A stretch of DNA of 64,000 nucleotides from JAACEU01 sp043816165 (lineage in GTDB: Bacteria > Patescibacteriota > Gracilibacteria > UBA1369 > LOWO2-01-FULL-3), in the NCBI GenBank assembly GCA_043816165.1, contig JBDRIE010000034.1:1-64000 (forward strand), in the 5' to 3' direction. The position numbers and the translations under genes are program-made. This document shows positions 34,981 through 44,718 of this stretch, in pieces; positions within the stretch are counted from its first letter, which is position 1, and each line of letters opens with the position of its first letter. The notes beneath the pieces are model-generated. The model made no database searches. It had not been told where the DNA came from and was given only the letters and a program-made list of their open reading frames with translations.

Positions 34981-35931
34981 TTATACTACTTGCCTGAAAT
35001 ACTCAATTGTCTTTTTTAGACCATCTTCTAAGCCAATTTTTGGTTCCCAGCCAAACTTATCTTTTGCAAGCGAAATATCAGGTCTTCTCTGAAGGGGGTC
35101 GTCTTTTGGTAGATCGGAAAATTCCAATCGAGATTTTGATTCGGAAAGAGAAATTACGGTATCTGCTAATTCTTTGATTGTAATTTCATGAGAATTACCA
35201 AAATTCACAGGGCCGGGAAAATTATCTTCAGAGTTCATGAACCCAATGATTCCTTCCAGAAGATCATCAATATACTGGAAACTACGAGTCTGAGTTCCAT
35301 CTCCATAAATCGTAATATTCTCTCCCTGTAAAGCTTGAACTATGAAATTTGAAACTGCGCGTCCGTCCTCCCTATCCATATAAGGACCATAAGTATTGAA
35401 AATTCTGACTATCCGAACAGGAAGATCGTATTGGCGAAAATAGTTCATGCAAAGGCTTTCTCCTACACGCTTTCCCTCGTCATAACAACTTCTGATTCCA
35501 TGCGGATTCACATTCCCTCGATATTTTTCATTCTGAGGAGAAACTTCCGGATTCCCATAAACTTCAGAAGTGGATGTATAAAGAATTTTGGAACCATGCT
35601 TGCGAGCCAACTCGAGTATGTTCAAAGTTCCAATGAAATTTACCTTCAACGTGTAGATATGATCTTTTTGGTAGTGAGGGGGCGAAGCCGGGCATGCCAA
35701 ATGATATATCCGGTCAAACTCACCACTCAATATCGACTCTGGCAATGGATTAATGAGATCATGCTCCACAAATTCAAAACTGCCCCCACTTTCCTTCCTA
35801 AGGAAATCTAAATTCTTCTCAGAAGAACTATAAAAATTATCCAAACAAGTAACCCTTATTCCCTCACTCATAAGCCGTTTACACAAATTCACCCCTATAA
35901 ACCCTGCCCCACCTGTCACTAATATCTTCAT
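34981..35931 (-). CDS. UDP-glucuronate decarboxylase-like SDR (UXS-like)
   Basis: 316 aa extended short-chain dehydrogenase. NAD site GGAGFIG at residues 7-13. The catalytic YxxxK reads YDEGK. ACPASPPHYQ and RSCYDEGKR are characteristic of UDP-xylose synthase/UDP-glucuronate decarboxylase. It should make a UDP-pentose in the cytoplasm, the donor for the downstream GT2/flippase/GT39 genes. First gene of the operon. Confidence 0.9.
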   Translation of the reverse strand: MKILVTGGAGFIGVNLCKRLMSEGIRVTCLDNFYSSSEKNLDFLRKESGGSFEFVEHDLINPLPESILSGEFDRIYHLACPASPPHYQKDHIYTLKVNFIGTLNILELARKHGSKILYTSTSEVYGNPEVSPQNEKYRGNVNPHGIRSCYDEGKRVGESLCMNYFRQYDLPVRIVRIFNTYGPYMDREDGRAVSNFIVQALQGENITIYGDGTQTRSFQYIDDLLEGIIGFMNSEDNFPGPVNFGNSHEITIKELADTVISLSESKSRLEFSDLPKDDPLQRRPDISLAKDKFGWEPKIGLEDGLKKTIEYFRQVV

Positions 35932-36014
35932 ATTGCAATAAACTTACATAATAAAAAACGAAGCTTAAGTACAATATACCATAGGCTCCGTCTTTTATTG
36001 ACTTGTATTCTTGC

Positions 36015-36272
36015 TTACGCAGCTGGTTCTTCTTCCACAACTTCTTCTTCAGTTGTTTCTTCTTCAGTAGCGTCTTCGTCAGCAGTTTCTTCTTCAGTAG
36101 CGTCTTCTTCCATAGCTTCATCATCAGCTACTTCAGGTTCTACCACTTCAGCGTCATCAACCACGACTTCTTCGGCAACCTCATTAGCATCATCTTCTGC
36201 TACAGGTAAACATCCTGCGAAAAGCACAGAAGCCATGCTAAGAAGTGCGAAGGTTACAAAGAATTTCTTCAT
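36015..36272 (-). CDS. Small acidic repeat lipoprotein
   Basis: 85 aa. Signal peptide and lipobox FAGC (about 18-21); the mature part is almost only Glu, Asp, Ala, Val and Thr, with repeats of the type EEDATEEETADED. It is likely disordered and strongly negative at the surface. It resembles low-complexity surface lipoproteins; no enzyme function is expected. TATTAT stands 15 nt before the ATG on the minus strand. Confidence 0.8.
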   Translation of the reverse strand: MKKFFVTFALLSMASVLFAGCLPVAEDDANEVAEEVVVDDAEVVEPEVADDEAMEEDATEEETADEDATEEETTEEEVVEEEPAA

Positions 36273-36418
36273 AGTATGTTAAATTAAATAATATGATTTT
36301 ATAGGTCATAAGACTAACGGACACAAAGTATATTCATAAATGGAAAATTGTAAAGGGAAAATGCACTTTTCTCCATTAATCAGTTGCTCACAAATGGTTC
36401 TTTTAATACAATGAGCTT

Positions 36419-37627
36419 ATGAATAAATCGGCTCTAAAGGAGGGTGAAAAAATCTCAAGAAGCTCAATGGGATACCTCTTACTACTCGGAGTCATCAAAT
36501 TGGCGGCAGGACTTTTAACTGGAATGACCGTAATTATAGCTGATGCAATCTCAACTTTTGCTGATACATTAGGCCTTTTTGCGTCATATTTAGGACTCAG
36601 ACTATCGCGAAAAAGCGCAGATAAAAAATTTGAATATGGATATTACAAAATAGAAACATTCGCGGCATTACTAGTTTCATTAGGAACAATCTACGCAGGT
36701 TATGCAATTTTGAGGAAAGCGATAAACAATATTGGTGTCGTAATAGAAGGGGTACACAAACCATTTGCCATAACCGCCACAATAATAGCGATAGTGTTTT
36801 CTATCAGATTATACGAAAAACTAAAAATAGCCGGAGAAAAAGCAAACTCACTATCTTTAATCGCAAATGCAAGAGACAAAAAAATGGATATTTTTGCAGG
36901 ATTTATAGTATTAATATCAATCATCGCCAATTATCAACAAATACCATATGTAGAAAGTGTGGTTACGATCCTTATTTCGATTCTAATTTTAAAAGTTGGA
37001 CTATCAAGCGCAAAAGAATCATTATTTTTCCTCCTCGACTATTGGGATAATCCATTACTGGTACGAAAAATTCGTAAAGAATTCAGAAAAGAGAAAGATT
37101 TAATTACGAAAGTAAACAAAATAAGACTAAGAAGGGCGGGAACATTCATTTTCGGGGAAGCATTTGTAGAATTAAACCCATTCGCAGGAATAAAGGATTT
37201 ACGAGAAGAATTAGACCTATTGAAGGAGAATATAATGAAATTGGATCCATATATTCGAGATTTCCCGATCTACACCCATATTGCAAAATCAGAAAAATTA
37301 AAAATCGCAGTCCCTATAGAATCAGGAAGATCACTCAAAGCAAAAGTTTCATCAAATTTGAAGAGTACAAACGCATACCTTTTTGCACGAGTCGCAAATG
37401 GGAAAATTAAGGACTACTATGTTAAAAAACTATCTAAAGAAGATAAGAAACCTGTGGAATTCGCTGAATTTTTGAAAAAGGAAAAGGTAAAAATAATTAT
37501 AAACAATAGGCTTCATTCCCTCATTTACTATAACTTAAGGAGAACTCACCATATACAGATATTCCCAAACCTTGCAGGAATAAAAACCGCTGAAGAAGCA
37601 ATAAAATTATTATTGATAGATACATGA
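36419..37627 (+). CDS. CDF cation transporter fused to a Nitro_FeMo-Co-like domain
   Basis: 402 aa. The first 200 residues form a CDF (cation diffusion facilitator) with six helices; the metal motif is in IADAISTFADTLG and the second in ANARDKKMD. A CDF-type cytoplasmic domain follows (about 205-295). The last 100 residues (LKIAVPIESGRSLKAKVSS onward) look like the dinitrogenase iron-molybdenum-cofactor (NifX/NifB-like) domain. The metal carried is unknown. Overlaps aroD by 4 nt. Confidence 0.87.
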   Translation: MNKSALKEGEKISRSSMGYLLLLGVIKLAAGLLTGMTVIIADAISTFADTLGLFASYLGLRLSRKSADKKFEYGYYKIETFAALLVSLGTIYAGYAILRKAINNIGVVIEGVHKPFAITATIIAIVFSIRLYEKLKIAGEKANSLSLIANARDKKMDIFAGFIVLISIIANYQQIPYVESVVTILISILILKVGLSSAKESLFFLLDYWDNPLLVRKIRKEFRKEKDLITKVNKIRLRRAGTFIFGEAFVELNPFAGIKDLREELDLLKENIMKLDPYIRDFPIYTHIAKSEKLKIAVPIESGRSLKAKVSSNLKSTNAYLFARVANGKIKDYYVKKLSKEDKKPVEFAEFLKKEKVKIIINNRLHSLIYYNLRRTHHIQIFPNLAGIKTAEEAIKLLLIDT

Positions 37628-38241
37628 TGATTTGCGCACCAATCAAAAGGAAAACGACCGGTTCTCTTATTTCATCCATAAAAGAAGCTCAAAAACATGT
37701 TGAGGTTATTGAGGTTTGGTTTGATGAGTTGAAATCATTAAAAGAGGAAGACCTAAAAAGTATATTCGCAATAAAATCCCACCCATTCATCTATAAATGT
37801 CAAAACCCGGAAAATATAGACGCCATCCTAAAATTCAACCCGGAATTCATCGATCTCGACATCGAGACGCCTCCAAAACACATCAAGAAAATAGGTCCAA
37901 AGACTTCTCTGATAATTTCCCACCATAACTTCAAAGAAACCCCATCACTCGGGTCATTAAGAGCCTTGGCAAAAAAAATAAAAGCCAAAGGGGCAGACAT
38001 CATAAAGATTGCAACCCAAGCCAACGAATTTGAAGACAGTGTTAGGATGCTCAGTTTGCTAAGCGAACTCCACGAAAAAGGAGAAAAAGCGATCTGCATT
38101 TGTATGGGAGAAAAGGGGCAAATCACCAGAACTGCTGGACTTACACTTGGAAATTACTTAATGTACGCACCAATAAAAGATTCAGACGCATCAGCACCGG
38201 GACAATTAACCGTAAAACAACTACAATGGCACTTAAAATAG
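37624..38241 (+). CDS. aroD: 3-dehydroquinate dehydratase, type I
   Basis: 205 aa, slightly short for the family. Schiff-base Lys is in DIIKIATQA (about 120) and the catalytic His in LIISHHNF (about 100); GQITRTAG and PGQLTVKQL close the barrel. Step three of the shikimate pathway. It is coupled to the transporter before it (4-nt overlap) and to ychF after it (16-nt overlap). Confidence 0.93.
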   Translation: MMICAPIKRKTTGSLISSIKEAQKHVEVIEVWFDELKSLKEEDLKSIFAIKSHPFIYKCQNPENIDAILKFNPEFIDLDIETPPKHIKKIGPKTSLIISHHNFKETPSLGSLRALAKKIKAKGADIIKIATQANEFEDSVRMLSLLSELHEKGEKAICICMGEKGQITRTAGLTLGNYLMYAPIKDSDASAPGQLTVKQLQWHLK

Positions 38242-39323
38242 GAATAGTAGGACTTCCAAATGTTGGAAAATCAACGCTTTTTAACGCGCTCACACGTACG
38301 AAAAGTGCTCAAGCGGCAAATTATCCTTTTTGTACAATAGATCCCAACATAGGCGTAGTTGAAGTCCCGGATCAAAGACTTCATAACCTTGCTGAAACAT
38401 CAAAATCGGAAAAAATTATCCCAACAGCAATAGAATTTGTAGATATCGCAGGTTTGGTAAAAGGCGCAAGCTCTGGCGAAGGCCTCGGGAACAAATTTCT
38501 CTCAAATATTAGAGAATGTGACACCATAGGACACGTAGTTCGTTTCTTCAAAGATCCAAACGTCACACACGTTCACTCAGAGGCTGACCCAAAACTGGAT
38601 AGGGAAGTAGTAGAGTCGGAACTTTTACTCGCAGACATTCAAACAATGGAAAAGCGAATAGAAAAAGCTTCTTCGGAAGCAAAATCCGGAGAAAAAGAAA
38701 AAATACAATACGCCGCATTATTAAACAGAGTTGTAGATGAAATGAAATCCGGAATACTCGCGAGCAACTTATCATTTGAAGAAGAGGAGAAAGAAATGCT
38801 ACGAGACCTACACCTACTCACAATGAAACCACACCTCTATATCATAAATCTTCACGAAGACGAATTATCATCCGGAATTGACATTCAAAAATACGCACAA
38901 GATCTCGGACTGGACTCACATGACAAAGTAATTCCAATTTGTGCAAAAGTTGAAGAAGAATTAGGAGATTTTGGACCGGAAGAATCCACAGAATATCTAA
39001 AAGAACTCGGCCTAGATGAAACCGGACTAAACGCACTAATTACGAAAGCCTACGACACTCTCGGCCTCATAACATTCTTTACCTCAGGACCAAAAGAAAC
39101 CCGAGCCTGGACAGTCCAAAAAGGAGCATCAGCTCCCAACGCCGCAGGTAAAATCCACACAGACTTTGAAAAAGGCTTCATAAAAGCAGAAGTAGTAGGC
39201 TGGGAGGATCTCCATAAATCAGGTGGCGAAGGAAAAGCTCGCGATAAGGGTCTACTAAGAATTGAAGGAAAAGAATACGAAGTAAAAGATGGAGACGTAA
39301 TGCATTTTAGATTCTCGCCCTAG
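38226..39323 (+). CDS. ychF: Ribosome-associated ATPase/GTPase YchF
   Basis: 365 aa from ATG 38226 (MALKIGIVGLPNVGKST). A longer frame from 38100 lies wholly within aroD and is rejected. G1 is GLPNVGKST; DIAGLVKGASSGEGLGN is the G3 region; the C-terminal TGS domain ends RIEGKEYEVKDGDVMHFRF. The G4-like motif NLHEDE replaces NKxD, as in the ATP-preferring YchF/Ola1 branch. Confidence 0.97.
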   Translation: MALKIGIVGLPNVGKSTLFNALTRTKSAQAANYPFCTIDPNIGVVEVPDQRLHNLAETSKSEKIIPTAIEFVDIAGLVKGASSGEGLGNKFLSNIRECDTIGHVVRFFKDPNVTHVHSEADPKLDREVVESELLLADIQTMEKRIEKASSEAKSGEKEKIQYAALLNRVVDEMKSGILASNLSFEEEEKEMLRDLHLLTMKPHLYIINLHEDELSSGIDIQKYAQDLGLDSHDKVIPICAKVEEELGDFGPEESTEYLKELGLDETGLNALITKAYDTLGLITFFTSGPKETRAWTVQKGASAPNAAGKIHTDFEKGFIKAEVVGWEDLHKSGGEGKARDKGLLRIEGKEYEVKDGDVMHFRFSP

Positions 39324-39332
39324 AGACTGCTA

Positions 39333-41636
39333 TTAGGAACACTTCTTCAATTCCCAAAAACTTTTCACCAAATAAAAGTAAATAATTACCAGCTCAATTA
39401 TAATAGGTAGCCAGCTTCTTTGTATGTCCAAAAGGCACAACTCTAAAAACAGCGTTCCTATACCAAGAATCGGAATGCCAAAAACCAAAGCCCAAATTAA
39501 TTTTTTGCTCCGAGCATACGGGATATGATTTTTGATCAGTCTGATTACCGTAATTGCCATTACGAGTAGCGATAACACTCCGGCATAAGAAATAAAATCA
39601 GTAAGGATACTTGCCGGATCAACAACTTTCAATAAAAGTGGATGGAAGAACCAAACTATCCCGGTAGCAATCGCAATTGCATAAGTTATATACAATTTTG
39701 TATATGGAACTCTATAAACCGCCTCCACATTCTCAATCTGTTCCAACTCTTCAAAAATATGCCCAATATCTGCAATATCCTTCACAATAATCTTTACATA
39801 AAAGCACGCATCTTTGAGCTTATGCGAGGTCCACGCCTTCATAGATATCAAATTCGATGAGTATATGTAAAAAATCTCAGAAATATCTTTCAATAATCCA
39901 AACCTGTTTTTGGCAAGAACTTTGACATCCACCCTCATCCCGGAAAAGCCCCGTTTCTCTCTTCTCCTCAGAAGTTTTGTGACATCGACAGCTTTTACGT
40001 CACCCTCTCCAATAGCCACAAACAAATCATCAAACGACTTAAACGCTCTCTTAAAACGATTAGTCAACTTATTCTTCAACTTCTTGAAATTAATATTTCT
40101 GAAAAGCCCCAACTCAGCTATATCAAACTCTTTTTGTAAAATTTTTTGCCCCTCACTGATTTTCTTTTTTCTGTCAAACTTCTTCAATGCATTTTGAATC
40201 TTTGTTTTTGCTAGATTAGTCTTAGCAAATGAAAGCCAAGAAAGAGAAGGTTTTGAGTTCTTGTCCGTCATGATGTTTACTACATCACCATTCTTCAGAG
40301 TGCTGGTAATAGGCATTTCATTATTATTTATTTCTGCCTTCACTCCATGGTTTCCAACCTCTGAATGAATTGCATATGCGAAATCGATTGCGCTTGCACT
40401 CCTTGGTAAATCAATTTTGCCACCCTTTGGAGTGAAAACAAAAATACGGTCCTGGAAAATATCGACCTTTAGATCCTCAATAAAATTTTGTGAAGAATTT
40501 CCATCCGTATCAATTTCAACAATTTTATTAACCCACGCTGAACGAGTATCATTGTTGATATAATCATCCTCTTTATCATCATTAAAAAAATTAGAAGCTA
40601 TCCCGTACATAGATTCTAATTGCATTTTTCTGGTTCGAATTTGTACTTCGCCAAGCATTCCATCAACTCCAAAAACCATAGTATGTAGACTTTGATACTT
40701 ATTTACTTTCGGATTAGCGATATAGTCCTTAAACTTCCCGACTTTAGGGATATACATCCCATGAACAATACCCAAAGCCTCATAGCACTGCGGAATTGTC
40801 TCAACGATAATTTTAATAGTATTTCTCCCGATTATTTCATCCATTGTTTTGCCACTTTCAGAAAGTTTCTTATAAATCGTATATAAATTCTGATCGCGCT
40901 CAGAAATTTCTGCCTTCATTCCGATCTTCTTAAAAGCACTTTTCAATGAATTAATGAAAGTCTTTAATTGCTTTGAATTCTTTTTGTTTTCTGCGTCCAA
41001 CTTTTTTTTCAATTCTGAATATTCAGTAGGGAAGAGATATTTAAAACTAAGATCCCCCAATTCGCACTTCAGGTATTGAATTCCAAGCAAATTTGCAATG
41101 GGAACGAAAATTTCCAAAGTTTCCCCTGCAATCCTCAATCTTTTTTCCGGCTCAACATGCTCCAAAGTTTTCATATTGTGTAGACGATCAGCCAATTTGA
41201 TCAAAATAGCACCTGGATCCTTTGCCGAATGCAGAAATAGCTTTTTCAAGGACTCAACCTGCCTTCCCGGCATATTATGCTGATAATAGACTTTTGATAA
41301 TTTCGTGACTCCTTCCACCAAAAACGAAACTTTACTGCCAAACAATTCTTTTACTTCCTCAATTGTATGCTTAGTGTCTTCGGGGACATCATGCAATAGG
41401 CCCGCCAGCAAAATCTCTTCCGGAGCATGAAGTTCGGCCAAAATTTCCACCGTGGATAGTGGATGAACAACATAAGGAGTTTTTTGATCCTTTCTTATTT
41501 GCCCCTTATGAGCCTTTTCGGCGAATTTAATTGCTTTAATAAAACCTTTTTTATCAAAATCAGGCAGGTATTCACCTATCTTTTTAATCAAAGAGTCTAT
41601 ATCAAAGTATTTTTTTTGTATGACAGAACCATTCAT
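39333..41636 (-). CDS. RelA/SpoT-type (p)ppGpp enzyme with membrane C-terminus
   Basis: 767 aa. HD hydrolase domain with HDVPEDT (about 83) and IKLADRLHNMKTL; synthetase domain with FKDYIANPKVNKYQSLH and GEVQIRT; TGS-like domain (about 400-455) with FTPKGG. Both activities look possible. The ACT-like segment (about 575-640) is followed by four predicted membrane helices (about 645-765) in place of the normal soluble end. On the minus strand TAATAT ends 8 nt before the ATG, so the leader is nil or very short. Confidence 0.92.
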   Translation of the reverse strand: MNGSVIQKKYFDIDSLIKKIGEYLPDFDKKGFIKAIKFAEKAHKGQIRKDQKTPYVVHPLSTVEILAELHAPEEILLAGLLHDVPEDTKHTIEEVKELFGSKVSFLVEGVTKLSKVYYQHNMPGRQVESLKKLFLHSAKDPGAILIKLADRLHNMKTLEHVEPEKRLRIAGETLEIFVPIANLLGIQYLKCELGDLSFKYLFPTEYSELKKKLDAENKKNSKQLKTFINSLKSAFKKIGMKAEISERDQNLYTIYKKLSESGKTMDEIIGRNTIKIIVETIPQCYEALGIVHGMYIPKVGKFKDYIANPKVNKYQSLHTMVFGVDGMLGEVQIRTRKMQLESMYGIASNFFNDDKEDDYINNDTRSAWVNKIVEIDTDGNSSQNFIEDLKVDIFQDRIFVFTPKGGKIDLPRSASAIDFAYAIHSEVGNHGVKAEINNNEMPITSTLKNGDVVNIMTDKNSKPSLSWLSFAKTNLAKTKIQNALKKFDRKKKISEGQKILQKEFDIAELGLFRNINFKKLKNKLTNRFKRAFKSFDDLFVAIGEGDVKAVDVTKLLRRREKRGFSGMRVDVKVLAKNRFGLLKDISEIFYIYSSNLISMKAWTSHKLKDACFYVKIIVKDIADIGHIFEELEQIENVEAVYRVPYTKLYITYAIAIATGIVWFFHPLLLKVVDPASILTDFISYAGVLSLLVMAITVIRLIKNHIPYARSKKLIWALVFGIPILGIGTLFLELCLLDIQRSWLPIIIELVIIYFYLVKSFWELKKCS

Positions 41637-41725
41637 ACATGCCCATATTAAAGTAAAAAGAGTATGACATGAAACATTTTAGTAGTCAAAGTCTAATAAC
41701 GATTGAAAAAAAGCCAAAAAATGGC

Positions 41726-41731
41726 TATAAT
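41726..41731 (+). promoter_or_regulatory. -10 box of the sortase gene
   Basis: TATAAT; start near 41738, leader about 18 nt, no SD. Confidence 0.5.
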
Positions 41732-41756
41732 ATAGGGAATGAATTAACAGACATTA

Positions 41757-42638
41757 ATGCCTGAAAACGAAGACAAATATTTTAAAATTCACATACATTC
41801 CAAAAAAGAAGGACAGATTCAGCATAAAAAAGAAGAGCCAAAACATGAAACGCCGAATATAACCAAGTCAAAAGAAAAACGCTCGGTAAAAGAAGTGCTT
41901 AGAGACGCAGGAAGACAAATTTTGGCAAGCGCAGTAATATTAGTTATCGGATTTTTTCTACTAAACTTTTCAGCCTACTACCAAATAGCAAAGAGCAAAA
42001 TCGCAAAAATAACAGGAACTGAAACTCAAAGCCCACTAGTAGAGTTAATTGAGGAAACACCAACAGGAACTAGCACAGAAAACCTGCAATCCAGCTCAGA
42101 TCCAAACGTGCAGAAAAAACAAGTCCCTGATCTGAACATGGAAATAGCTCCAAGCGACAACAGAATAATCGTTCCACGAATTGACCAAAACATACCCATA
42201 GTCAGAGTAAGCAGTGATAGCTTGATACGTAGAGATTGGCAAGCACTCGAAAATGAGATGCAAGATGCTCTCAAAGACGGTGTTGTGCACTATCCGGGGA
42301 CTAGTCTCCCTGGAGAAACAGGAAACTCAGTGATTACAGGGCACAGCTCATATTTTCCATGGGATCCGGGGAGGTTCAAAGACGTATTTGCACTTCTGGA
42401 AGACGTAGTAGAAGGGGACAAAGTTGTTGTCTACTACGAACAAGACAAATATATCTATGAGATCTATGACATCAAAATTGTACTACCGGAAGACATAGAA
42501 GTTCTGAAACAAACTCCTGAAGAAAAACTCACCCTCATCACTTGTTGGCCGGTTGGAACAAACTTAAAAAGACTAATAGTCTCAGCAAAACCAACTGAGA
42601 TAAACGGTATAGAAGTTGAAAGTAAATTAGTTCGCTAG
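41757..42638 (+). CDS. Sortase (class D/E-like)
   Basis: 293 aa. Basic N-terminus, one membrane helix (about 55-78), linker, and a sortase barrel. The catalytic triad is visible: His in NSVITGHSSYF (about 197), Cys in LITCWPVGT (about 263), Arg in LKRLIVSAK (about 272). It should cleave a sorting motif and anchor proteins at the surface. No LPxTG-type substrate was found in this window. Confidence 0.9.
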   Translation: MPENEDKYFKIHIHSKKEGQIQHKKEEPKHETPNITKSKEKRSVKEVLRDAGRQILASAVILVIGFFLLNFSAYYQIAKSKIAKITGTETQSPLVELIEETPTGTSTENLQSSSDPNVQKKQVPDLNMEIAPSDNRIIVPRIDQNIPIVRVSSDSLIRRDWQALENEMQDALKDGVVHYPGTSLPGETGNSVITGHSSYFPWDPGRFKDVFALLEDVVEGDKVVVYYEQDKYIYEIYDIKIVLPEDIEVLKQTPEEKLTLITCWPVGTNLKRLIVSAKPTEINGIEVESKLVR

Positions 42639-42658
42639 TGGCTTTCGCAGAGACCCCG

Positions 42659-43180
42659 TCATTCTCCCATTCCTTCGAGCTGCTTGAGAAGTTCTTTTTC
42701 CTTGGCTTCTTCCGCCTCCTCGCCAACTGTTTCTTTCTCTTTGATCTCAGCCATTTTCTCTTTAAGCTTTTCTTCGTCAATCTCAGGAGCAGGAGCGTTC
42801 ACTCGACCCATTTCTTGTTCATATTCATTATCAAGCTTAGCCAATTGCTCTTTTTCATTAACTAAAATCTCTCTGAACTTAACAATTTGCTCCTCAGTCA
42901 TTATTGGCATAATCTGCATCCAATACTCACGCTCTTCATCATTCATTGATTCAGTTTCGTAGATAAGTTTAACAAGATCAGGGAATTTTTCCCTTATCAA
43001 AGCAGGAATAATATATTTCCCCTCAGCCTCAGTCACATATTGTTCTTGAGTTTTATTTTTATCAATCACAATCCCATCTCCGGAAACGGTTGTAGCTCCG
43101 CCCGTCGCTCCACCCGCGGCAACTCCGCCTGTAGCAGTGCTCACGGTAGGATCTGTTTGTATTTGTGTGTCTTCTGCCAT
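42659..43180 (-). CDS. Unknown helical protein of a possible shared family
   Basis: 173 aa. Gly/Ala/Thr-rich disordered N-terminus, helical middle (about 60-125) and a charged coiled-coil C-terminus. The middle (DLVKLIYETESMNDEERE, then IMPIMTEEQIVKFREILVNE) aligns by eye with residues about 160-215 of the protein at 61634. TATAAT (43192-43187, minus strand) ends 6 nt before the ATG, so it has its own leaderless-type promoter although it follows two related-style genes. Confidence 0.72.
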   Translation of the reverse strand: MAEDTQIQTDPTVSTATGGVAAGGATGGATTVSGDGIVIDKNKTQEQYVTEAEGKYIIPALIREKFPDLVKLIYETESMNDEEREYWMQIMPIMTEEQIVKFREILVNEKEQLAKLDNEYEQEMGRVNAPAPEIDEEKLKEKMAEIKEKETVGEEAEEAKEKELLKQLEGMGE

Positions 43181-43186
43181 GCGAAT

Positions 43187-43192
43187 ATTATA
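43187..43192 (-). promoter_or_regulatory. -10 box, leaderless geometry
   Basis: TATAAT on the minus strand, 6 nt before the ATG at 43180. Confidence 0.6.
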
Positions 43193-43219
43193 CTTTATTT
43201 TATAATCAATAACAATTTG

Positions 43220-44713
43220 CTATTTCGATGCGCTCTTGGGTAATAGATTTTTAGATCTTTTCTCATATTCCCTGATTTTGTTTAAATAAGGATTGAAAAA
43301 AATAACGCCTTTTTCAACTAATTTTTTTAATTTATCCCGGGAAAGCTTATCTCTTGTTTGCGCGGGTAAGTTGGTAAGTTTTTTAAAAGTCGGCAAAAAG
43401 TTTTTTACAAACAGTTTAAAATTAACAGTTTCAACAAAATCATGATATTTCCTCAAAGCGTTTTCATGCTTTTCCTTTATTTTCGCGTATTGTTCAGATT
43501 TTAACAGCTTGGCTTTTTTAGCCGCATCTTCCACTTTTTCGATAGAAGTGGATAAAATATCAGCAACTTTAAGAACAGATAAAACGCTTGCCGCTTTTTT
43601 GTCTTTAAGTGCGAGATATTGTTTTTCTATCTCTTCATTCACCTGCTTGACGGTATTATCAACAGTTGTATCAAGGGTTTTGGTCAAAGCCTCCGGGTTT
43701 ATAACTGGAGCCTTTACCGGTGCAACTGCCGGCTTCGGTTTTGAGCCTTGTGCTGGTGCATTTGTTGATACTGTCGCAGAAGCCGGAACCGGTGCCTTTG
43801 CCGGTACAGCTGCACCCTGCAAATTAGTCGGAACAAACGCTGCCATCAGCCCCAATTCATTTTTGATTGGAGATGTAGGAGCATCCAGTTGAAAACTCTT
43901 TCTGTCCTTACTTCCGGGCACAAAATAAACAAATTTTTTCCTATTGCCGGTCGCATAAGCGGCTATAATTCCAGTTTTAAAACTTGGAGCAAAGAAAATC
44001 ACGGTCCCTCTCGGGATATTGTCCATTTTCTTTAAAGCACTTAAACCGGCGTCTCCATAAGTACGTTTTTGATCGGTATATTCGTGAGAAAGCCTGGCCG
44101 CCAATACTTTATGGTCGGTCAGGCAGTCAGCAGGAGAAGCACCAAAAAGTAAAGATGAAACATACATGGTAGAAGTTTCTGTTGCATTCAAGGCGGGTTT
44201 TTTATCTTTTATTCTCTTGTCGTTTTCCGCTTTATACATAACGAAAAAATCATGTATGTCCTTTGGAACTTTTTTTAACATCCGCTCCCGTAATTTTGTT
44301 TTTTGGGCTTTGGTTAATTCTTCTTTTGATAATTCATCTTTATCCAAACTTTTCCTAAAATTCCCCGGAATTAAATCAACATAACCGGCATATTTTCCCA
44401 TAAACGCACAAAGAACCATTGCGAAACGGACCATTGGGTCATTAAGAGACATGCCGTTTTCCTTCGCAATATCCACTGCGGCCCTGGCATATTCACCCCA
44501 TTTTCCAGGCATTTTTCTTACGGATTCGGGATATTTTTCTTTTGGTGGAATCAAGTCCTTACTCGGGTCTACCTTTTTTCGTGCATTAATATTAGTCTGT
44601 GCGGAGGCTCTTGCAGAAGGTCCTGCAGCGGGAGCAACAGGTTTCGCAGGAACAGTTGGTCTTGGACCACTACTTCCGGACTGAGGTCGACGATTTGTAG
44701 ATTTTTCTCCCAT
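43220..44713 (-). CDS. Unknown 497-aa protein, Pro/Ala-rich linkers
   Basis: Basic, disordered N-terminus (about 1-60), then a globular domain (about 65-290), an Ala/Pro linker (about 305-345) and a long coiled-coil, basic C-terminus. In the globular part a Cys in ASPADCLTDHKVLAARL and a later PRGTVIFFAPSFKTG faintly resemble the Cys and GDVIFF region of NlpC/P60 or CHAP hydrolases, but the usual His is not evident. No function is assigned. It lies 5 nt after the 130-aa gene on the same transcript. Confidence 0.72.
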   Translation of the reverse strand: MGEKSTNRRPQSGSSGPRPTVPAKPVAPAAGPSARASAQTNINARKKVDPSKDLIPPKEKYPESVRKMPGKWGEYARAAVDIAKENGMSLNDPMVRFAMVLCAFMGKYAGYVDLIPGNFRKSLDKDELSKEELTKAQKTKLRERMLKKVPKDIHDFFVMYKAENDKRIKDKKPALNATETSTMYVSSLLFGASPADCLTDHKVLAARLSHEYTDQKRTYGDAGLSALKKMDNIPRGTVIFFAPSFKTGIIAAYATGNRKKFVYFVPGSKDRKSFQLDAPTSPIKNELGLMAAFVPTNLQGAAVPAKAPVPASATVSTNAPAQGSKPKPAVAPVKAPVINPEALTKTLDTTVDNTVKQVNEEIEKQYLALKDKKAASVLSVLKVADILSTSIEKVEDAAKKAKLLKSEQYAKIKEKHENALRKYHDFVETVNFKLFVKNFLPTFKKLTNLPAQTRDKLSRDKLKKLVEKGVIFFNPYLNKIREYEKRSKNLLPKSASK

Positions 44714-44718
44714 AATAA

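Noticed and set aside
38100..38225. Longer N-terminus for YchF
   Set aside because: The additional 42 codons lie inside aroD, and the family starts at MALKIGIVGLPNVGKS.
41757..42638. A search for LPxTG-type sortase substrates in the window
   Set aside because: No exported protein here shows the motif with a C-terminal helix and basic tail.
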